From positions 5,715,005-5,779,004 of the forward strand of contig LS997565.1 of NCBI GenBank assembly GCA_000469685.2: 64,000 nucleotides of DNA, given 5' to 3'. This stretch comes from Haemonchus contortus. Taxonomy: Eukaryota > Nematoda > Chromadorea > Rhabditida > Trichostrongylidae. This document shows positions 46,826 through 56,200 of the stretch, one piece after another (the first letter of the stretch is position 1; the number at the start of each line of letters is the position of its first letter). Both the position numbers and the translations under genes were made by a program. A model generated the notes under the pieces. The model was not told the origin of the DNA. It ran no database searches and saw only the letters and a program-made list of their open reading frames with translations.

Positions 46826-47421
46826 TAAGATTGATGCATAATTATTGCGGTTTTTTGCAAATTTCACTTCAAAAACGACAAAATTAATTCGCAAAGGTAT
46901 GTTCAAATAATTACTCCGAAACTTATCCACAATCTACGTCAAGCCCTGCTTCCCATATGCTAAGCAGTCGGATGCCACAGTCAAAGAAGTTCCGATTCTT
47001 GGAAGCTATCCACGCCTTGACATGGGCCACCAGGTCATCCAACTCCTCGAAAGTTCTATTCGTTAGCCATTTTTTCAACGGACTGTCGGCGTGATAATCT
47101 ATAGAAATTTCTATTGGTGAGTAGAGCAGATGTAGGAGTGGATTCCATTCCCTACATGGTTTTGGCTTACTGTTCCATCGCCAGAAAGTTCATTGAGATC
47201 GCGTAATGAGTGTGCCACCCTCCATCATTCCTCGAAGTAATAGAGCATAATGTGACGAATGGGAAGGTTACTTTCTAGACACATTTCTGTTAAGAAAAGC
47301 GAGAAGATTACTCTTATAAAAATCCCGAATTCGGTATCCGGATTAGTTCGAGAGCAAAGAAGCCGCAAAAAAATCTGCAATAATTATGCACCAAAATCTG
47401 CAATAATAATTACGACCTATT
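46826..47421 (-). mobile_element. Internally deleted mariner-like element, copy A
   Basis: TIR-like ends GATTGATGCATAATTATTGC on the left and GCAATAATTATGCA near the right, where a 22-bp piece of the TIR is duplicated. On the minus strand a transposase N-terminal remnant (IRHIMLYYFEE, then a stop) is followed directly by the C-terminal remnant KKWLTNRTFEELDDLVAHVK, so the catalytic core is gone. It ends about 235 bp before the candidate exon at 47657. Confidence 0.8.
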
Positions 47422-47656
47422 AGTTAGGGAACTAACTCGGTGCACAATCGAGCTTACCACATAATTTTCTTAAGTCTACTTATTTTGTGCTGAGCGATTT
47501 TTTTTCACAGAGGTTTTCAGGCAACCGCATGGAGTGTTATTTCCGGCGTTGGTGAATCATCGCTGAAGGTGTCGGCAAGATGTTGGTACCGTCGTATGCA
47601 AGCATCATTTGGCTAAAGGCCGTAAAAACGCTGATTCACTGCCATTCCATAGAGGA

Positions 47657-47743
47657 ATGTCTCCTCAAAAAATAAAGCACCACGGTTCTACGGGAGAGGG
47701 ACGAAAAAAAGGAAAAGGAGCTAACCAGAAAAGTTCCTCGAAG
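47657..47743 (+). CDS. Candidate upstream coding exon (basic N-terminus), possibly of the EAAT gene
   Basis: ATG at 47657 opens 29 codons rich in Lys, Gly and Ser (MSPQKIKHHG...QKSSSK) ending at a GTAAGG donor in phase 0. A pyrimidine-rich TTTTTTTTCACAG acceptor at about 47498-47510 could be a trans-splice or cis-splice site for its 5' UTR. It could encode the cytoplasmic N-tail of the transporter, joining the CAG acceptor at 50084, but the stop codon in the intervening TM1-exon leader argues against a simple join. It may belong to another transcript. Confidence 0.35.
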
Positions 47744-48941
47744 GTAAGGGTTAGCATATTTGACAGTAGGATTCAATGAGTGTAAGAATTACGTAGGCCA
47801 CTTGAGCTCTTTGTTTAGAATTGTTAAGAATTTTTTAACTCACCACACTTTCGATTTTTGTACAAAACCGTGTATACCTTCTGATTTGTCCACAACCTAC
47901 AGTACCGAGGCCAAGTCAAAGGAATATCACTGTGATGAGTCTTAACCCTCTCAAATCGCAACACTGGCACGCTTGAGTGCCTCAAAGCAGACAAAGCGCC
48001 TCGATTCGCGGTGAAAGGGTAGACGGGTTGGTGAGAGAAGCGTAATGATCCGTTAAGGTGATTGTGACAGCTCGTAATGTCATCAACAGGGCTTTCAGAA
48101 GAGATTTATTTTCTGGAAAGGTGTATTTTCAGTAAAGGAAGGAAGGGCCTGACCTAGTGAATACCTTGAGGTCAAATCTGACTAGACAAAAATTCGCGTT
48201 TTACGGCATGCGGAAAATTTGATTGCATTCAAGAATTATGTTTGATTTCCATCATTAGGGAATCGATTAAGCCTTTCATAGTGCAAACGTTGAGTATTTT
48301 CCTAGAAATAATGACTTTCCCCCACCTCCAGTACCTCACAGGAGCAGGGGGTTTGCCGTCACTGGTTCTAAGCGAGTATCAACGGGTCTGTGTTGATTGG
48401 TGAGCTCGATCACCGTCTGGAGAATACCTTTCCTCATTTTTGACCTCCCCTTTTGTGAATTGTCGAATAAATCAGCTTTAATCTTCATCATTTGACTAGT
48501 ACCCCGTCTGACAGTATTCTCTACCGTACATAAACAAAAAAATCAATAACAATAACAAAACTGTTACAACTCTCACAATAACTCTTCACTGCTGAGTTCC
48601 TAGTGAGGTTTTCGGAATGGCGTTGTGCCGCACATAAATTATATTTTAATTCTACAGAAAATCCAAATTTTCGCTTCTTCCAAAGCATAAGATCTGCTTG
48701 CGCTAAAAACCTGCTTTCCAACTAGTCTGAGTTTTTGTAGAACTGGGTAATGTACAATTTCGTGGTGGCTAAGGTATGATTGCCACATGCTAAGTAAAGC
48801 ATAATATGCTCTAAGAAAGTACATAGCATACCTTCAACAGCAAAGAAAAGTAAATATATCTTTTGGTTATACTTTGTGAAACGGAACGCTCATAATTTCT
48901 AGCCACCCTGTTTTTCTTGATTTCTTTTTATTTTTTTACTT

Positions 48942-49181
48942 TCAGGTGTTCTGAGTTGTCAATGGATGTGATACTCGCGAAACACGATGGTGCTCAGTTG
49001 ATACATGAATTTTAAATTCATGTCGTGCGTATGATATTATGCTACTTATGGTTGATCCGTGACTTTGCGACCGGTTCGATGACGGAAGCATTCCCATTGT
49101 TGATATGCTCGAAAAGTCCACCTCTATGCTATCGCTACTTTCTGATACTCTTTCATCGTGGTAATTCACCCTTTCGATAGC
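48942..49181 (-). CDS. Possible Ser-rich terminal exon on the minus strand
   Basis: On the minus strand an ATTTTAG acceptor is followed by about 80 open codons beginning AIERVNYHDERVSESSDSIE and ending LTTQNT at TGA. The acidic then Ser/His-rich composition resembles a cytoplasmic receptor tail, but no membrane exon was found to join it. It lies in the long 5' region of the transporter on the opposite strand. Confidence 0.22.
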   Translation of the reverse strand, partial: AIERVNYHDERVSESSDSIEVDFSSISTMGMLPSSNRSQSHGSTISSIISYARHEFKIHVSTEHHRVSRVSHPLTTQNT

Positions 49182-50084
49182 CTAAAATTCTTTCTTTCTG
49201 CACCTTTTTTTCCCAAAATCTCATTATGACAAGAATTTTCAACGTGAACTCAACTGGTAACCAGTAACCAGCGTTCTGTACGGGTAAATGATGAGGTTAG
49301 AGGGTTTTTTCGAATATCTTAACGAACCATGTCAAACGACTTATGCATCAACGTACTCTCATCAGCTTTCTAAATGTCTTTTTTCATTAGAGGCGATACA
49401 ACAACATTTAATTTTATCAAATTTATTGGATTTGTATTTACATCTTGTCTAAGTGCATGAAAAATGCAAATATTCATTATGTGACAAACATGGAAATAGT
49501 TCTATTACTTATTACACCGGGTGAATTTTCATGGTAAAACTTCTTCAATGGGGGATTCGTGGAAAATTAGAGAGGCTAGGGTTTGTTTCTCGTCTATTGT
49601 AGGGCTGAAAAGGTGGCGTTGGAATGCTTACCATCCATGAAAATCACTCGGAAATTCTGCAGTCAAGACGCTTAGAGGGTTTTAAGGTTTTTGGGTAACC
49701 CAGAATAAGCCTAACTATTAAGTTATGTAATTGGTTAATTATTTTCTCTAGTTGCTGTTCAGTTAATATGTCAGTTTTTGTTTGTTAAGTTTTTATTGAA
49801 TTTTCGGTCCTATTATGCTTCCATGACGACAAACATGTAAATAATCAATGAATAACTGAAGAAGTAAATGAATAAATTCCATGAGATGCTGATTTGCGGA
49901 TCAAGGGAAGTCGTTCAAGAGATAGTGCGAGAGAGAATGATCTTTGATATGGTGCAATTCGGCAAAGAGACTAGGCGTTCGCCCTATTAGCTTATCTCAA
50001 TCTTTTCTCTCCTATTGGAAATCTTTCCTTCTGATTTTCCTCTAATATGCCCCTATTTCTCTTTGAATGAATGCTCCCTTGCAG

Positions 50085-50255
50085 AAAGCGCTTCGGAATA
50101 ACCGATCTCCAATGTTTCAGGTGGCAGACTTCTGCTTTGGGTAAAGCTACCATTTGAGAATGGGACTCAAGAAGGATCTCCTACTTGTGCTCACTATCGA
50201 ATCTGTTGTGTTGGGAGTCGTCCTTGGCTTTCGTTATACGACCGTTTAATCCAAG
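50085..50255 (+). CDS. TM1 exon of the EAAT gene, frame broken by one extra base
   Basis: From ATG 50160 (good context, A at -3 and G at +4) the frame reads [19 protein letters not shown] and on to LGF, a typical EAAT TM1. It then runs to a TAA at 50244-50246. Shifting by one base after GGC TTT gives VIRPFNPS, which joins phase 2 to the next exon ([12 protein letters not shown]). The simplest reading is one additional C in TTTCGTT at about 50231-50232. A CTTGCAG acceptor precedes 50085; between there and 50160 the TM1 frame has a stop (TAA at 50142-50144), so that part is either 5' UTR or contains further damage. Confidence 0.7.
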
Positions 50256-53200
50256 GTTTTTACTGAGTTTCTATCAAAATGTCGAGAGTGAAAACACAAT
50301 TACACTGGCACAAACAAAGAACAACACAACAAAAACCCAGGAAAGGATGAGAGTTTTTCCCGAGAGAGAGGTAGTAAGGAGAGTCAGAACAATTCTGATA
50401 TAAGTCGTTGCATGCCGTTTTCCAGAACTTCCAATTCCTTAGGGTTTTTCTTTGCCTTCTTGTGGATCCATTTCGAGAGGTTTCCCGAAAGCCTCCCCAC
50501 GGATGATTGTGAATGCTTGTTTCTGAATCCCCGGTTGTTCAGAATGCGAATCGATTCCTCGAAGAGCAGTGTGTAACAGAGTTGTTTGTGGCAATATAGG
50601 CAACTACAGCATATCCGAACAAGTGGCTGAAAGCGGTAAAGGCATATAAGTCAGCCATCTGAGCACTACTTTGACGATCATTCTTTGAGATGATGCTGAG
50701 GAACATACCGTATACTGGGCTCTCGAAATATTAAAGGATCTATGGGACTTCAACAGGGACAGATGTGTTGCAAGGAGCGGAATCGCCTCCTGTTGCAAAA
50801 CGATTCCACGCCTTTTTTGGGACTCTCAGATCACATTTGAAATGATAAACCATGACTCGATCTTTCTTGATCTTTATAGATAGCCCGAGAGGGTGATACT
50901 ATATATGTGGGAAGACGATTGCCCGTCAAGGCCGTTCATCTCGTTTTCCTTTGCCGAATGTTGTTTATCAGATCTGATATGGATCCCTAAAAATAGTTAT
51001 CGTAACGGAGTTTGTAGAGAATACCTGGAATGCATCGCTCATTGAAGGCTTGTTAAAAATATCAAAAGAGCAGAATAAAAATGTCCACGTGCGGCTCTCG
51101 ATGAACCTAGGCATATTTTCGAAAAACTTTATTTGTACAACTCCACGCGAGGTTTACAATACCTTAATGGCTAACGTTTCGGTGAAACCACCTTCGACGG
51201 AGCCTAAATGGATGGAATCAATTTATGAGATTACCCGATCGAATATCTCCACCCCCCACAATATCATCGAGACCAACTGATCATCATACAATTCTAGGTG
51301 GATAAAAAGTACTGTACCTTGCGTCGCTCACGAGGGCCGGTTCTGCTCATTAGGAATGTACGGTACTTTTTATTAACCTAGAATTGTATGATGATCAAGT
51401 TGGTCTCGAAGATATTGTGGGGGGGGGGGGGGGTGGAGATATTCGATGGGTAATCTCATAAATTGATCCATCCTTTAAGGCTCATACGAAGGTGGTTTCA
51501 CCGAAACGTTAGCCATAAGGTATTGTAAACCTCGTATGAAGTTGTACAAATAAAGTTCTTTCGAGAGTAAAAATGGCCATACACTCGGCTTTCACTATTA
51601 TTTTTGAATGCATATTTTACATGTGCAGTGGTCCAGTATTTGATCAGTTAGAGCCTTTGTCGTCTTCCATCCCATTACCCATCTTTTAACAAAAGGAAGT
51701 GTAAGCAAAAATTTTAAGAAAACCAGTAATTCAAGCCTCAAATGTAGACTCCTGCATCAAATCAAAGTAGGTCTTCTCGAAAACCTTTGAAAGTCCTTGA
51801 TTGTAGAATTGGGAAGAATTACTCGTTGGAACTACTTTCTTATGATATTCTTTTACTTTCTGGAACCAGCATTACGGTACGGTACACTTACACAGGGGTT
51901 CCCGAGGACATACAGTTTAAGGGATCCTTCAATGAGGGAGATAAAATGATCTCAGAGGTACCGCCTATTTATAAGTCCTACTCCTGCCTCGAAGCATACT
52001 TTCGTTCGACTACTTAGGCCAATTTTTTTGGTAAAAGAATTTTTCAGTTGAAAGGTGAAAGGGTTTTGTGTTCTTGAGGCTAATTTGCTGATTGAATAAT
52101 TTTGCTATTTCCAGCAATGATACCATCAGCCTTATTGGTTTCCCGGGCGAGATTTTTATGCAAATCGTCGAGATGATGATTTTGCCGCTTATCATTTCTT
52201 CAGTCATATCAGGTATTTTGTTGAATATCACAATTGCTTCAAGTTTGCCTTTTTTTCAAGTTTCGATTTAACAGTTATTAAATACAAGATTTTTTCTGGA
52301 TGGAAAATGAGTTCAGTCATGATGCTTATTTATTATCATAAATGAATTTGCAGCATTGGCCCAAGTTCGAGCTCGGGACGCACGGCAAATAGGCATCGTT
52401 ACAGTCATCTATTACATGACTACCACCTTCCTGTCAACGTTTGTGAGTAACTCCGTTTTTTTTTCGAAGAAGTTCAACAGTTGCTCATTGGCGGAGCCAG
52501 GATCAAGAATAATACTAATGAACCAGTAGTTGTACAACTGACAACTTGATTTTCGTTAAATGTATAATCGATAAGTAGGGCGTTCCGAAAACATGAGTGC
52601 AGTCCTTTCGGAGCTTTGTTCATCCGGTCAATAGAAGCGTTGATTTAGACAGGAATAATCCTTGTTTCGTCGATTCATCCTGGAGACCCGTCATTGATAC
52701 ATTCGCTGGGTGAAGGGACTCTCGAAAATACGGCTTTATCGACGCTCGACACCTTTCTCGATCAAATCAGGTTTGTACTCTATTATAGGAATTCTGGTGA
52801 GAGTCGACTTTTCCTTGGAAATTTCGGAAATCGGTCTCTCCAGGGTAGATACTCAGTGTAAATTATCTAAAATTATTTCAAATTGCAATCTATTTTGAAG
52901 TGATGGTGAGAGAACGGAGATTAAAGGCATTTTGTGAATAGGTTTATCCTAAAGGAACTTCTCCAATACTTACCCATTCACCCCCACCCCTCCTCCCCTG
53001 GTGGGAATATAAATGAGTTCGTTTCACAGGTTTGGGGTGGTTTCCTTAGCATTTATGGTTTTAAACGAATTCTTTTCAGGAACATGTTTCCGGAGAACAT
53101 CATTCAGGCGACATTCCAACAGGTTCAGACCTACTATGTCCCCATCAAACCAAAACTTCAACGTCTAAATGGAACTAACGTGACTGAAGTGATTTTCCAT

Positions 53201-56200
53201 AAGCCACAGCTTACTTACACCAATGAAATGAATGTCTTAGGTTTGTCATCCATAAGGTGCTCATTATTTTATGAAATTTTGATCCAATTATGGTCTTTTT
53301 CTACTTTCTAGGTCTCATCGTATTCTGCAGTGGATTCGGTGTGATCCTGAGTATACTTGGTGACCAAGCACGACTAATGATCAACTTTTTCATAGTGCTT
53401 GATGCTATTATCATGAGATGGATCTCGGCCCTGATGTGGTGAGTCTTAAAGCAGATGATGTATTCATGATGATCCAATCTTGCCGTCAAGACAGTACCGT
53501 AATCGAAGACTTCGAAGACAGTTATCTCATATCTACCACTAACAAAGAGAAAAGTTCTCATCATGGAGATTTATGATGACTAGAAGGAGTAAAAGATTGA
53601 ATTTAGTTTTTAAAGTACTCCACATCTGTTGGCTGATTTGTATCTCATGAAATAGCTCATTTTTTCAGGTGCTACCCGATTGGAATTTTATCGCTGGTTT
53701 GCAAAAACATTGTCGATATTGATAATCTTACTGAAACGGCTCAAGGTTAGCTCTTAAAGACAATGTTTGATAGGAACCTTTTCAGTCGATCTGGTCTAAA
53801 AGGGGTATAGGCAACATTGATTTCAAGGATAACATCCAAAGAGCTGAATGATAAAAGAATGGAAGGAGTAAAAGAGAACGAAAATCGAAGACTGTGGTTG
53901 CGATGTTCGTTAAATATTAACAGTATTCAAATAAGTAATGGTGATAAGTGTTGGGCAAGCCCTCATGCTAGGTCACTTCGGCTTTCACAACAGCTTTATC
54001 GCTGTCGCATAATGCAGTAATCTGGCTATTACAGCATTCAGTATTACAGGGGATCTCTATCTTTGCGCCCCTTTTGATAAGGCATGATTATAGTGGCTGT
54101 TAGGCCTTAGGTCCATGAAATCGGATAGGGGGAACTGAGTGTTGTCAAAAATACGGCACGTCAACTTCACCAAATGTAAGCAGATGCATATAATACTGTT
54201 ATCTGCTATCATGGCGATTGGGATCCTTCTAAGGGGGTTAGTACTGGACATCAGTCCTACAACGATAGTGACCTTTGCAGCTCTTGCTATGTATGTGGTG
54301 ACGGTGATCTGTGGCTTAATGATTCACTCGTTGCTCACACTACCTCTTTTGTACTTCATGGTAACAAGGAAGAGTCCGTTTGCCTATATGACTGGCATGC
54401 TACAAGCCTTAGCAACAGCTTTTGGAACAGCCTCCAGGTGGGTTGCAATTCGTTCGGTTTCCTAAAATTTCTACTTTGTAATCTGCAAAATTTCTACTTT
54501 GTATTTGCAAATGAGCAGACAAGGATCGCCTTTTAATACCGACTGAATCAATGCTTTCAGTGGTGCTACATTGCCAGTGACATTTCGAGCTCTGGAAGAG
54601 AATCTGAAGATTGATCGGAGGGTAACTCGATTTGTACTGCCCTTAGGTGCTACAATCACTATGGTACGTTTCTATGCTAACGATCGATCCATTTAATCGA
54701 GTTCTCAAACTCTTTTAGGGCTTCATTTTGATCCTGAGGGTACGGAATTCAACTTCTGACAAGTGTTTTAGATGGGCTGTTGATATAATATCCCCTAAAA
54801 TTTTTACTTCCATGTAGTAAGTAGGTTATTCTGTGGAGTATGTCTTTGTTCCAAAACGGAAACCATCAAAATAATCGTTCGTGAAGTAAGGCCTGGGAAA
54901 TTGTAGTCACACGGGAAATGAATAGCTCAGTAGGACATGATTTGAAGCAAGGGTTAGATTTTCAGAAAAAGGGCAATTACTCAACTTTTTAACAATTTCG
55001 ATTTATTCAGCTTTTTTGCGTCGCATTTTTTTATAATCCATCAAAGTGCTCCTTCCTACAAAACCGAATGCTTCAAAATGTTCTCTCCTACAATACTGAA
55101 TCGTATCAGAAAATAAAGCTCAAAAATAATTGAGAATTGCAATATTTAATATTTTATGAATTGGCATGACCTTTGTATTATTCTCAAAACTCTCCATTTC
55201 GATGATACTAGATAATTTCGATACCAAATAATTTCTACTCTTTCTTCAATATCGCATATATTTTTTATATTAGTCGAAGGGATAGGAAAACAAAGGCGGA
55301 GTCCCTTTCAAATGTGCTGGTATTTTGGTAGACGGTACATGGTCCTGCCCTGCACTAACAGATTCCTAAGTACGGTAATGATAACGTCAGGCATTTTAGA
55401 AAGAAAACACCACTTCTAGCGGGTTATTTTCCATTGTCAGTCAAGTAAACTCAACAAACTTACCTTCAAACGTAACCGCGCATTGTAATCGAAGTCGAGT
55501 TCGTGGCGCAGTTGTGAAAATTTTGTTCGATGAAAGAAAAATTCAAACTCCCTTGTTCCTTTTATTCACTTGTTTTTATCTATTTCAGGACGGCACAGCA
55601 CTTTACGAAGCTGTGGCCGTTATATTCATTGCTCAACTTCATAACATCAAACTTACTCTTCTTGAGCTATTGACTATCAGGTGAGCCTTTTCTAACTCAA
55701 AAATATTAGTTAGGGATAGCATAAATCTTTTTTCAAAAATTGCTCCCCACTGAAAATGGTAGAATAGTAGAATTGTCTGTTTTTTGAGGCGTTGAATGGC
55801 CGACTTGATAGCCCACATAGGGTCATACAAATCCAACCACGAAGTCTCACTGGAATATGAGCTTCAATAGGTTGAAGGCCTCGAAATTATTCGTTGCTTT
55901 TTTCAGTGTAACTACCACCGTGGCTTCAATTGGTTCCGGTTCAGTGCCGGCTGGTCTGGATACGATTGTCATTGTGCTGACTACGGTTGGCCTTCCGGCT
56001 AAAGATCTCAGCTTGCTGCTCACCGTCGACTGGCTGCTGTTAGTTTCAGAATTTTTGAAGATTGTTTTGAGGAAAAACCCGGTTTCCAACCTGCCCAACA
56101 GAATTTTTGTGTATTTTATATGAACAATAGACCAAATAGTCCCAATTTTCAAGCGTGCTCGAGAAACAGCTACCTAAATCGTAAATCCCTTGATAATGGA

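Noticed and set aside
51787..52017. 76-codon ORF just before the TM2 exon
   Set aside because: It does not resemble any SLC1 segment; the real TM1 exon is at 50160-50255.
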